Part shown: positions 40,740-50,639 of the stretch, one piece after another
Position numbering within the stretch: the stretch's first letter is position 1
How the letters are laid out: each line of letters begins with the position of its first letter
DNA from: Glomus cerebriforme
Taxonomy: Eukaryota > Glomeromycota > Glomeromycetes > Glomerales > Glomeraceae
Direction: 5' to 3'
DNA: 58,144 bases
NCBI GenBank assembly: GCA_003550305.1
Contig: QKYT01000433.1
Coordinates: forward strand, 1-58,144
Made by a program: the position numbers and the translations under genes
Notes under the pieces: generated by a model
Databases searched by the model: none
What the model was told of the DNA's origin: nothing
The model's input: only the letters and a program-made list of their open reading frames with translations

Positions 40740-42992
40740 ATGGACTCCTTTGTCTCCACTTTCGATTTCTCCCTGGTCCTTTTTCCCTAATTTGAAACAT
40801 GACTTTGTGTTCAGTATTTTAAGGCATCTTTGACTTAATGATTTTGCTTTCAATTTTAATCCTGTATCTCCTTTACTTTCCCCAGTTACGGGTGGATCAG
40901 TTCCTATTCATAATATATTATCTTTATTTCTCTCCACAATAAATCTATTTTATTTCTGTCTCAGCTTCTCTCGCATGATGGCACTTATCTTATGGACTGG
41001 AAGAAGCTTTCATTTCGTTATTCTTTTTGCCATCATGTTATTCCACCACATTGGTATTCATACACTGCCTCAAAGATTTGTATTAATCCTGCTCTCTCTT
41101 GTCGTCTCCTTCCAGAATTTGTTCTGGATTGTTCAGACCTTTATGATGTTCCTTATCAAACAATTCCTTTTAACCATCCAAATAAACATTTTGGTTTTCA
41201 CTGGATTGCTAATTGGTTTCCTGGTACTTATTGCATCTCCTTTGGACATGTTTTTAAATTTATTCCCAGATTTCATTTGGCCCTTATTGATCATTGGATC
41301 CCTGTTTCTAACCATAACTCCTCACATACACCTGTTTTCCAGCTGTTGACTCTTCAACAGTATTTGGAATGTTCATTAAATCATCATTTTCATGACTCCT
41401 TTACTCCCTCTCGTCAAAAGAAATTAGGTCCCATTTATTGTTTCTTTTTTGTGAACCTTTCTTTCTCTGTTATTCTTCTGAATATTTCTAAATACTGGTT
41501 GAAACACCTTGATTCTATGTCTTTTAAGGTTTCTATTAAAACTGTTGCTTTGCAACTTAATTCTTTGACCTCCAAACTTTCCATTTCTCCAAATTTTGAC
41601 TGAATTTTGACCTCGTCAACTCCTTCTGTAAGTATGGTGAATTCTTCTCATTTTAGGAAGTTTTTCTCAAATTCTTACTATTTTTATGTCGATAGTTCCT
41701 TCAAAACCGTTAACAATTCCTCTCATCTTAGCTGTACTTAGACTCAATCTACTCCTGATAATCTTGTGTTAGATAGCTTTGCTTTCCCTATTACTTATTC
41801 TACCACCACTCCTCTGATTTTAGAATTGGCTTTGCTTATTCTTCTTTGTTCAATCATACTCTTTCATACTTATTTGCATATTTACACAGACTTTACCTCC
41901 GTTATTAATGGTGTTAACTCTATTACTTCTTTTTCTATAAAACCCTTTTGGAAGAATAGTAATTTATATTATTTGTAATCAATTTTAGACCAATTTATTT
42001 CTTTAAAATTCTTGTCTCTTACTCTTTATAAAGTACCTTCGCATTCAGGTAACTTTTTACATAATCATTCAGATTCCCTTGCTCATGCTATTACGGGCTG
42101 CTCTGACTATAACCAATTGCTTTAAATTTTGATTCTAGTTTATTAGTTTCTTTTAGCTATTATAATTGTAGAATAGATTTTTCTTTTCATTTTACTTTTT
42201 CTCATTATATTTTCTTTATAGAATTTGTTAATTTTATTTCTTTAAATCGGTTTGCCCATCTAATACCATTAGTTTCTAGTATTGACTGGACTTTAACTTG
42301 GTCAGCACTAATAGCTTTCATTCTCCTGACTGAATTGTCTCTCTTTAAAGCGCAAGAATGTCACTTTGCTCATCTTTCCTTCCGCTTTAAATTACAACTC
42401 CTCGAGCTTCCTACCATGAATATCATGTTGACTAAGTGTTCTCGTTACCTCCCCTATGAACTCAATTATTTTTTCTGTGACACTTGTCCCAAATCTCTTT
42501 TTCACTTGGTTGAGTATTCTTCTGCTATTACTGCAAGTTCTTTTTCAGACCACCTTCTTTATCGCATTCTAATTATTCTGAACCTTTTAATGTTTTCAAA
42601 ACATGTCTTCTGGATTCTATCACGGTTTCTTGGTCAAAATATTTCAGCTGTGATATCTCTAATTTTTTCCATATTCAAGAATTTCTTTTCTTGAATATTT
42701 GGCCTATGAACTTACTTCCTCCTATTAACTGGCCTCTTCTCCTTTTACAAGATTTTATTTCTTATGCTCTTTCTACTTTCCTTATTTCTCATGGATTCTC
42801 AGCCATTACTGTTAGGCTTCTTTTATGCTTTGTAGTGGATACTTTTCAATGGAATTTTTTTTGCCAAACATGGCTTCCCCAATACCACATCATGTCCTCT
42901 ACAGTCGTTACTGGATATAACGAACCTTACATTCTAAAGAATTTAGTTCAGTATAGAGTGAATTTGTTATATAATATACCGAACTTCTGGTA
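40740..42992 (+). mobile_element. decayed LINE (non-LTR retrotransposon) ORF2 3' portion: end of RT region, RNase H, zinc-knuckle tail
   Basis: The sequence is pyrimidine-rich, unlike the neighbouring genes. Frame 40992-41603 reads like the region downstream of the reverse transcriptase in Rhizophagus LINEs (FGFHWIANWFPGTYCISFGH, DHWIPVSNH). At 41670-42120 an RNase H domain is visible, interrupted by stops: YFYVDSSFK, LDSFAFPITY, LELALL, HIYTDF, VINGVNSI, and HSGNFLHNHSDSLAH. From 42335 a C-terminal part follows (FRFKLQLLELPTMNIMLTKC, FFCDTC). RT catalytic motifs are not present, so the copy is 5'-truncated. Many in-frame stops show that it is dead. Original length and divergence cannot be measured by eye. 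Confidence 0.72.
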
Positions 42993-43334
42993 ATTTTAGC
43001 CAAATTTATAGTGCTGGTCAGAATTATAATTTCGCTTAATATAAATTTTCAAAAAAGGTTATACATTAATTACTGATAATTTTGGCCAATGCTATAAATT
43101 CGGCCTGAGTTAATATATAATTACATAACTATTCATTATAGAAAATAAAAATTAATATATAGTTTATATATCTGGACTGTTAAGGTGAGTTTGATATACA
43201 GTATATAGCATTTTATTATGGCAATTCAGTATAACCAGTGTAATTAATTATAGAAAATCCAGTTCTGAAAACTTTGGTTTAGTATAACAAGTTTTCAGTA
43301 TATATAGGTTCATTATAACTAATGATGACTGTAC
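42936..43334. mobile_element. possible short Tc1/mariner-pogo-like MITE
   Basis: The right edge, read on the minus strand from 43334, begins TACAGTCATCATTAGTTATA, i.e. TA then CAGT with a GTTATA core, typical of pogo/mariner ends. Near 42950 the plus strand reads TTCAGTATAGAGTGAATTTG followed by GTTATATAATA, a poorer counterpart. The inside is AT-rich and holds two copies of the dispersed TGGCCAA motif. It appears to split the 3' end of the LINE remnant. The borders are uncertain. Confidence 0.35.
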
Positions 43335-45936
43335 GCTGCCTGCTAGAAATTCAATAATGTCACGTGCTCTCACTGATACTGTTCAGATTTCAAGACTTCC
43401 ATTGCTGGCCTCAACCTCTGTTTTGAATTTGCTGATAAAAGCATTTTTCTTAGAAACTCTCTGAATTAAACTTTTAGACCAAATGGTCTTTCTGATAGAT
43501 CTGACAATTTGAAGTGTTAGATTTTAGCTCTTCTTTAACTTATTTTAAGGAATTGGAGAGGATATCTTTGAAATGGTCGATCTGGTTACTACCTCTCATT
43601 GCGAAGTAGTATATTGGGTATGTTTCTATATTAGGTTTATAGCATAAGAATTTAGATTAGTTTTACTTTTTAAATTTTTATTTATGTAAACTAGATAGAA
43701 ATGAGATCCATATATTTTATTTATGTACATATTTGTTTATTTTACAATTATTTTATTAAATAAAGTATGCTGTTAAAAAAAAAATATATATATATTTAAT
43801 GAATACAATTCTAGCACTAGTGAAAATTTTTAAACTATTTTTTTAGTTATGGCTTCTAGAATTTTAGTTATTTTAGGTAGTGAATTGCTTGAATTATCTG
43901 ACATAAGAGCTTATAAATAAGTAGTTTTTATTTGAATAATTATTTTATCTTGTATAGCTATTTATATTTACTTAATTTAAATTTAATAAAGACATTTCTC
44001 ACTTTTTTTTTTTTTTGAAGATGAGTAAAATGATTAACTTTATTAGTATATTATATATAACTAGTAGTTAATGATCATGTACACTCTCCATCCTAATATA
44101 TGAAAAGATGTTACTTACCACACTATGGCTATTAGAGATCATAAGAGTGTAACTCAATAGCAAAATTACTTTAAATAAGAAATACTTTTAATTTAATCCT
44201 AAAAACAATTACATTGAATTGAAATAAAACTATACTAAAAGCTACTTTACTCCAACAGAGTAAATATAGTTATTAAGTTAAAACTTAAGCAAACTATTTC
44301 TTTAAAGGATTACATCATTTTTAGTAGATGTCTTTCATCTTAGTTTAGCTGAATATAAAATAAAAAGTAATAAAAATTAGGGAATGTCTAAAGCAGATCT
44401 TTCCCAGTATTATCACAAATTTTTTACTCCCATGTGACTATAGTAAAATATTTGTTATACTATATTTTACCCCTCTATTCTTTATTTTTATTAAGTATTC
44501 CAGGAATAGAATTTTTTCAATAGGTGAAAATTTATTTATCACATCTTTATTCATCATATAGTTAATTTTTTAATGCCATAATGCCGGCCAAAAGTCATAT
44601 AAAGGTAAAATTTTTTGTGATAATACAGGAATAAATTCTAAAGTGAAGTAAAATCATATGATCATAATAAATATCTGTCATTCTCCTGCATTATACCTTT
44701 ATTTTTTATTTTTCTTAAGTATTCTAGGGACAGAATTTTTTTGATAATGAAATTTTATTTATCATCTATTATTTGTTACATGCATAATTTCTTAATGCCA
44801 TAATTCCAGCCAAAAATTTTATAAAAATCACATGATTTGCTCCATTTTAAACGTATCCCAAAATTAGCTTATTATTAAAATGAAGTAAACTATTACTATT
44901 AAGAAAGTCTTATTTAAGAATCTTTATCCTAAACATATCTATTTACCTTTTTCTTTTCTAAACCAATTCCTAATAGTACTTCTCCAAACCTAGATAACTT
45001 CTTACAAAGATTTATTGTCTGGAGCATTAGCGAAGAACTATTTATTGTAATGACTTAACAAAAAATATTTTATTTTCCATTTTTATTCCTATCACAAATA
45101 TCAATTTTATTTCCTTTTTTGAAAATGAATTATTGATGAATGATGATAAAATACTTCCCTTTATTTGGACCTTTAAAATAAATATAGTTGTAATAAGATG
45201 ATTAACTGTTAGAACCTCTTAATTAAATAATTGTTGAACTGAAGACATTAAAACCTATTTTCTTTACCTGATATTATTTTCAAATTAGTATTATTCAGTT
45301 TTATTAATATTATCAAGTTTTTTCATATCATTTACAATTTTATGGATATTTCTTTTTTTATTTTTTTTTAAGTGATGAGCTTGTTTTGTTAAAATATCTG
45401 AAATTTTTAAATTTTAATAACTAGCACATTATTAACATTAAAGTAATACTAGAAACTTAAATGAATATGTGATAACTCTAAGAAATATAAAATACCTTGC
45501 ATTTTTTAAAAAATCCTAAAGAATTTTTTGTTTTTTCAGTTTGAAGGTTTATTTTATTATTTTTGAAATAATAATAATTTTTTTAAAAAAAAAGCAAGCT
45601 ATTTTATGAAAGAAACAGAAGAATTCTGAGTTATAGAAATGCGAAAATGCATCAATTTTAATAGGAAATATAAAATTAATTTTAACTATAATAACAATAG
45701 TTTTAATATAAAAAAACTTTTACAGTTTATATATAGTTTTAATTTAATTAGTTGACTATTCACCGGTATATATATGGATGAAATTCAATAATTTTGGCAA
45801 TAATTTCAGGTTCGATTTTAATCAGTTATTTCGAAAATGAAGAAATTCAAAAATCAGTCTAAAATTATATATATGCTAAAACTGATAATTCTGGCCAAAT
45901 TTGTAGTACCGGTCAGAATTATAAATTTACGTTTAA
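43335..45936. other. AT-rich non-coding repeat-derived DNA
   Basis: No gene is seen. 43340-43790 ends in AATAAAGTATGCTGTT plus an A run and may be the 3' UTR of the LINE. A diverged direct duplication of about 115 bp lies at about 44485-44600 and 44705-44825 (both contain TTAAGTATTC and TAATGCCATAAT). Several TGGCCAA-type motifs occur. Confidence 0.45.
45888..45928 (+). repeat. dispersed TGGCCAAA...GGTCAGAATT repeat (three copies)
   Basis: AATTCTGGCCAAATTTGTAG, then a few bases, then GGTCAGAATTATAA. Matching copies are at about 43002-43043 (plus strand, AATTTTAGCCAAATTTATAG...) and 49682-49722 (minus strand). Each unit is itself an imperfect inverted repeat (AATTCTGGCC / GGTCAGAATT). Confidence 0.6.
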
Positions 45937-45938
45937 TA

Positions 45939-46139
45939 TAGTGCGTTATCTCTATACTTGACTAATAGCTTATAGTAACAATCAACCAACTTCAAATTTC
46001 TAAAAAAAAAATTTTTACTAAATATTTTAAAAAGTTAACCAATAATTTTTAAAGTACATAACCTAAGCTTTAAGAATTATTAATTAGTTTTTTTTTAAAA
46101 TAAATATTGGTCAAATTTTAGCATTTTGAAAATTGGCAA

Positions 46140-46170
<31 letters not shown>

Positions 46171-48127
46171 GCGTTGTCAAATGAATTTTATTCTGTAAAT
46201 CAATGAGCATTGCTCAGAATACAATAACAAACAAAATATACAAAGACAAATGTAAGACCTCCATCCAAAAGGAAAATCCCAACGCGTCGCACTTATGTAG
46301 CGTGAGTTCTCAGAGTGAGGACTGAAGCAAGACCTTCTTAGATATTAGATGCTCTGATTCTCTCCCACATCCCAGTGCTAGCACCAAATAAGAAAAACCT
46401 TTCGATTAGTCCTCCAAAATCTCCCCACAAGACTCTTGGGTCTTCTAACTAGTATGATTTGTTTTAAGAGAAATTATAGAAGCTGGCTACTAGTACCAAC
46501 CTCCAGAAAGAAAAGCAAAACTATCTAATACTAAAACTAAAGATACAAAAAAGAAAAAGACCTACTTCTACCGCTTTACCAACCCTACTAAGACCGGTAC
46601 CCCGGTCACCCTAACGGATGCTCCAGATGAATCGAGACGACTGCTTATACTGTCTCGTCCGAAGGCCATCACCAGGTACTACCTTGTCACCCCACAATCA
46701 AGAACGTTAGACACCCATGGTCTATTGTTACATCCACCTCAGTAGGTGTAATCCCAGAATAAGCCAATTCCTCACGACCTAGACCCCCATAATCCAGTGA
46801 ATCGAGACGACTTCTTATCCAAATATTCTCGGCGGTTATCTGACCCTATCGAAGAATTCAGATCCTTGATATACCTATTGCAGAAAAACAAACGTCTGTG
46901 CTCTAGCACCCCCACCCCGATTCTACCCAAACAACGCACCCGACCCTGTACCCAACGTCTTCTATTCAACTACTAATGATGTCACCTTAAGGGGCAAAAA
47001 TTAGGGATCACCATCTGTGAAACAAAACCTAGGAATGTGTTACAATAAGGAAACCAATCATTAACAGATAATTGACTGTCTATCAAAATTTCCAGTACCC
47101 CCCATCTCCCGCCAGAGGATACCTCTCCGCAGTAGTTCTTCCAAATCTGCAGCCAAGGTTAGCAGACTTAGTATAGCAGTATAAGTTTATGTTCCAACGC
47201 TGGTTCGGTATTTGTCTTTACGAGCCTAAAAATCCTGATGCCTACTACCTTTCCACCATCAGAAAACAAAATATAAAATTATAATAAGGGAATACATACA
47301 CCAAACTTAAACTCCAGAAAAGACTCACCCTGTTAAGCTAAGCCCATACAACAACTCAGTGAAAAGCCACTTTACTTCCAAAGAAACTTTGCACTAGGCC
47401 TGCTCTGGGGTCCATCCAAAGCAGCCACAAGTCCAACCCGTCCGTCTTGTGCACGTAGAGCGTACCTTAGAATACCAAACGGCCGCTCGGGTATCAACTT
47501 TTGAGAAAGACGTAGGTGACTGAAAATTATGTTGACCTGACTTGCAAAGAAACTTGATGTGCTGGACACTAAATAACAAACTTTCTAAACCTCTCTAGTT
47601 AAGTTCAACGTCGTAGAGCAACTTTTCCTATGACTAAAAAACTGCTTTCTTAGGACAAAATGGCCAAAAAGCGCAACTTTTCTTTCTAAAACTTCTTCGG
47701 AGAAATAGGCGTAGGGATCAGCAGGGAGAATTACCCCAGAATTTTTCTGAAAATTGGCAATTTAATTATACTAACTAAATTTAAGACTAAGTAATTTTTG
47801 TGTAATAAATTTAAATTAAAGTAGCATGATGTAATATGTAGATTATGATCATTTTTATACTTAAAAAATCCTTTTTTTTCAAATATGCTATGAAAAAATA
47901 TATATAAATTTTTATTATAAAATATTAAATCATATACTTAATTATGATTGGCTTTTGTTAATACATATGATGATTATATAATTTTAAAAATTGAAACTTT
48001 CTCTTTTTTTTGTAAATTGATTCTTTTTAATGAATAAAATGCAATTTTTTTTATTTGGTTAAAATCCAATCATTGGATATAAGTTATTTAAATTTTTCTA
48101 AAAGTTAAGTATAGAGGTAACATACTG
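45939..48127. mobile_element. Tc1/mariner-like MITE, about 0.57 kb, split by a 1.6-kb retroposon
   Basis: Left end TAGTGCGTTATCTCTATACT; right end on the minus strand CAGTATGTTACCTCTATACT, with the match continuing two to four bases further. Both ends are preceded by TA (45937-45938 and 48128-48129), the dinucleotide duplicated by Tc1/mariner transposases, and the right end starts with the typical CAGT. After removing the nested insertion about 570 bp remain, all non-coding, so the element is non-autonomous. The inside is AT-rich with A/T tracts. Confidence 0.65.
46127..47763 (-). mobile_element. poly(A)-tailed retroposon with 16-bp target-site duplication
   Basis: The 16-mer TGAAAATTGGCAATTT flanks the element on both sides (46127-46142 and 47748-47763). 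The element body is about 46166-47747 and is read on the minus strand. Its 3' end is a 25-base A tail (T run at 46141-46165), preceded by an AATAAA signal and the string GAGCAATGCTCATTGA. It is clearly GC-richer than the host DNA. No long open frame exists; the 60-residue minus-strand frames (for example 46772-46969) are not convincing. The structure is that of a LINE-mobilised copy: a non-autonomous long retroposon, or a LINE whose coding part is lost. Two partial copies of AGTCGTCTCGATTCA lie inside (about 46630 and 46800). Confidence 0.8.
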
Positions 48128-49636
48128 TACGAAGAGGACCCCAGATAATTATAATAAAGGTCATATGCAAAAAAAGTATATAATTTTGTATTTTTAATGG
48201 AAAGGTTATATGAAAAAATGGGTATTTTAAGAAAAAGTTACATGCTAAAATAGAATAATACCAAATTAGATCATAGTAAAAAAGTATATAATTTTAGATA
48301 AAATTTTAAGGTCACATGTGATTTTTCTAGTAAAAGCGTATATTTGGGAAATATTATATACAGTGTTACATCAATTTTAAAATAAATAGCAAATGAGAAA
48401 AATTTATTTTATATTGGATAAATTTATCACAATATTAAAAAATTCACTTTGTGTATGATAAATTTACCGCAATGTAATAAATTTATCAAATTTACGTTAT
48501 ATTATCCATGATAAACTTACCAGAAATTCAATATATTTTACCATTTATTACTTCTAAAATGTTAAGATACGTACGCATCTTAACTTTTATCTTTTACGTT
48601 ATTATATACTAATATTAACATAAAATGAATAGTAAAAATCTTGAGCAACTTTTAAACATTAATAAATTTCTCTCTACAACCCTACCTTCTAATATTCATT
48701 CTGTTCAAGCTTATGTTTTAACTATTAATATATCTGATAACTTTTCTATTATTTTTGATATTCCTCATGAAACTCTTCCTCTATTAGCCAATATTGATAG
48801 TGCTACTGAAAAAATTCTCCACTTGTAACATGATACATTGATTCAATTCTGAATCTTAACAAAATTAATAATCTAGTTGCTTTGACTCAAAATGATGGTA
48901 TAAGATCTAAAACTTTAAGAATAAATAGATGGCAAAATGAAAAAATGTTAAAATACTTCTGGTAAAATTATTGATCATTATAAATTTATTAATTATAAAT
49001 GATAATTAATTAATTAATTTATAATTTATTTAGCTTTACCAAGCATTAGTATTGCAAATGTTACTTTGGAAAATCCTACAAAGTGTGGTAGTTACGCACT
49101 TTTAGAATCAAAATTTTATTTCATTCAAATTTTGGCTATGTATTATAAATTATCAAATTATTATTCTTATATTCACTTTCTTATGTTTCAGTATGTGTTT
49201 ATACAAAGCAAATTCCAAGTATTTTTGGACGTTTTCTAATGGATGAACTAAAATATGCTCTGTTTTTGCATATCCCTAGTAATTTTATTATTTATTATTT
49301 AGAAAACTGTGAAAATTTCACTGAAAATATAGGATTTTTAATTGTAGAAAAAAAAAATGATAATCTATAATTTTTTTAATTCAGTTATAGATAAATTACA
49401 ATTAATTATTGTTACAAAGTCTGCTTAATAAATTTAATATGAAATAAAGTTTTTTGACCTGTTTACTAGTAAAAAAAAAAAAAATAGTATCAATAAAAAA
49501 GGATATTTTTAGTATATATAAGGGTCATATGGTAAAAATATATATCAAACCGGTAAAATTTATGTATATTTCATTTGGATTTTTAATTAGTACTGCGGAT
49601 GTGACTTCTTAGAATTATCCGGGGTCCTGTACGAAG
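48127..49636. mobile_element. 1.49-kb hAT-like non-autonomous element with perfect 8-bp target duplication
   Basis: GTACGAAG occurs at 48127-48134 and again at 49629-49636. The element between them (48135-49628) has inverted ends: AGGACCCCAGATAATTATAA at the left and AGGACCCCGGATAATTCTAA at the right (minus strand). An 8-bp duplication is the hallmark of hAT-type transposases. Near the left end an AAGGT(C/T)A(T/C)ATG motif recurs (about 48157, 48203, 48236 and 48309), with one more near 49530, like subterminal transposase-binding sites. No transposase is inside. A 67-codon frame (48625-48828) of unknown nature is present. The insertion hit directly beside the mariner-like element. Confidence 0.78.
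48625..48828 (+). other. short open frame inside the hAT-like element
   Basis: 67 codons starting with ATG and reading MNSKNLEQLLNINKF, then a Ser/Ile-rich part with DNFSIIFDIPHETLPLL. I recognise no family. It is not a transposase fragment that I can identify. It could be captured host sequence, part of a spliced gene running to about 49370, or chance; reading onward finds only AT-rich DNA with frequent stops. Confidence 0.25.
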
Positions 49637-49732
49637 TGCCCGGTGGCTAAACTTTTATCCTTAGTCACGTGACAATAGATATTATAATTCTGGTCGGCAC
49701 TACAAATTTGGCCAGAATTACCCCTTTTCGGA

Positions 49733-50145
49733 GGACGTCTAAAGCGGGTAAATCACGTGACTTCGGAAAAAATTTACTTGTCCAAATAAAAGTTTCCCCT
49801 ACTTATATAACTTCCCAAAATACATAATGTAGGTGTATTTTAGCCTGCTCTGCAAGTTTACTTAGAGCGCAAAATGAGGTTATGAATACCACTTTTGATT
49901 TATTTGACTTTTTTCATTTTCGTCAAAATTAATTTATCCATTTTTGGATATGATCGGCAAAGTTCATTCGTCCATATGTAAAGTCAAAACCAGTATTTTT
50001 AACCTACTTTATTTCCTTAAGTAAACTTACAGAGCAGCTAAAATACACTTACTCCAAAATATTTAAGTTTATATTATGATTAGTTTCAAAATAATTTATA
50101 AATTTTTGTAAATCACGTGATTTGCCCCCGCTTTAGACGATCCCC
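49733..50145. mobile_element. foldback element with long inverted arms (about 0.41 kb)
   Basis: The left arm begins GGACGTCTAAAGCGGG followed by TAAATCACGTGA. The right arm, read inward on the minus strand, begins GGATCGTCTAAAGCGGG and continues to AAATCACGTGA. The arms pair again further in: GTGTATTTTAGCCTGCTCTG (left, about 49833) against GTGTATTTTAGCTGCTCTG (right, minus strand, about 50050), each followed by AAGTTTACTTA. Total arm length is about 130 bp with a loop of about 150 bp. TTTCGG flanks both sides, a likely target duplication. No coding content. Confidence 0.7.
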
Positions 50146-50338
50146 AGTTTCGGGGGGCGCCTATAGCGGGGGTAAATGTCGCCCCCGTGAAATATTCACG
50201 GGGGGCGACATTTAGTTAAAGGGTTCTTACGAGCTTCGCGAGAAAGAACCCTTTCGCGTCACAGAGGGGCGTGCTACGTGATTTGTCAGCAAATCACGTG
50301 CCCGCCACGCCCCCGCTATAGACGTCCCCCAGTTTCGG
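50146..50338. mobile_element. 179-bp GC-rich MITE made of three hairpins
   Basis: The element lies at 50152-50330. Ends are GGGGGGCGCCTATAGCGGGG and, on the minus strand, GGGGGACGTCTATAGCGGGG, related to the ends of the foldback element before it. AGTTTCGG at 50146-50153 and 50331-50338 looks like an 8-bp target duplication. Inside are three stem-loops: 50173-50214 (TAAATGTCGCCCCC pairing with GGGGGGCGACATTTA), 50218-50254 (AAAGGGTTCTT with AAGAACCCTTT), and 50273-50300 (ACGTGATTTG with CAAATCACGT). It is very GC-rich for this genome and lies 300 bp before the Lon start codon. Confidence 0.75.
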
Positions 50339-50346
50339 CATATATG

Positions 50347-50480
50347 ACTTTCGAATTTTGATTTCGGCCATAATTTCGAATCTATTTCGGTCTATAAAAA
50401 AAGGGATTTTTGAATTTCGACAGGGGATTTGAATTTCGATAGGGATTTCGAATTTCGACAGGGTGTTTCGAATTCGGGAA
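50347..50480. repeat. short tandem repeat, unit about 19-21 bp, before the Lon gene
   Basis: Four imperfect copies of a unit like GATTTGAATTTCGACAGGG lie at 50403-50480, with looser TTTCGAAT-type copies upstream from 50347. It sits about 160 bp before the Lon start and so within its promoter or 5' UTR. Confidence 0.65.
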
Positions 50481-50639
50481 GATCGGCTTTTGACGTTCCC
50501 CCAATGGCAACATTTAGCATATAGCCGAATTTGTGATCATCAAGTTTTAGGCGTGTTTTTTTTTGGTAATTTATAACTTCTGTTAAAAAACTATCTTAAA
50601 AAAACGCATTTTACGTACTAAATATTTGACTAGAGCAAA

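Noticed and set aside
40992..41603. 203-codon plus-strand open frame taken at first as a host gene
   Set aside because: It reads into the decayed LINE region with an RNase H domain behind it, and its content matches Rhizophagus LINE sequence downstream of the reverse transcriptase.
46772..46969. Minus-strand 65-codon frame in the retroposon as a protein gene
   Set aside because: Short, several similar-sized frames overlap in the same element (also 47372-47579), and no domain or start context is seen; better explained by the higher GC content.
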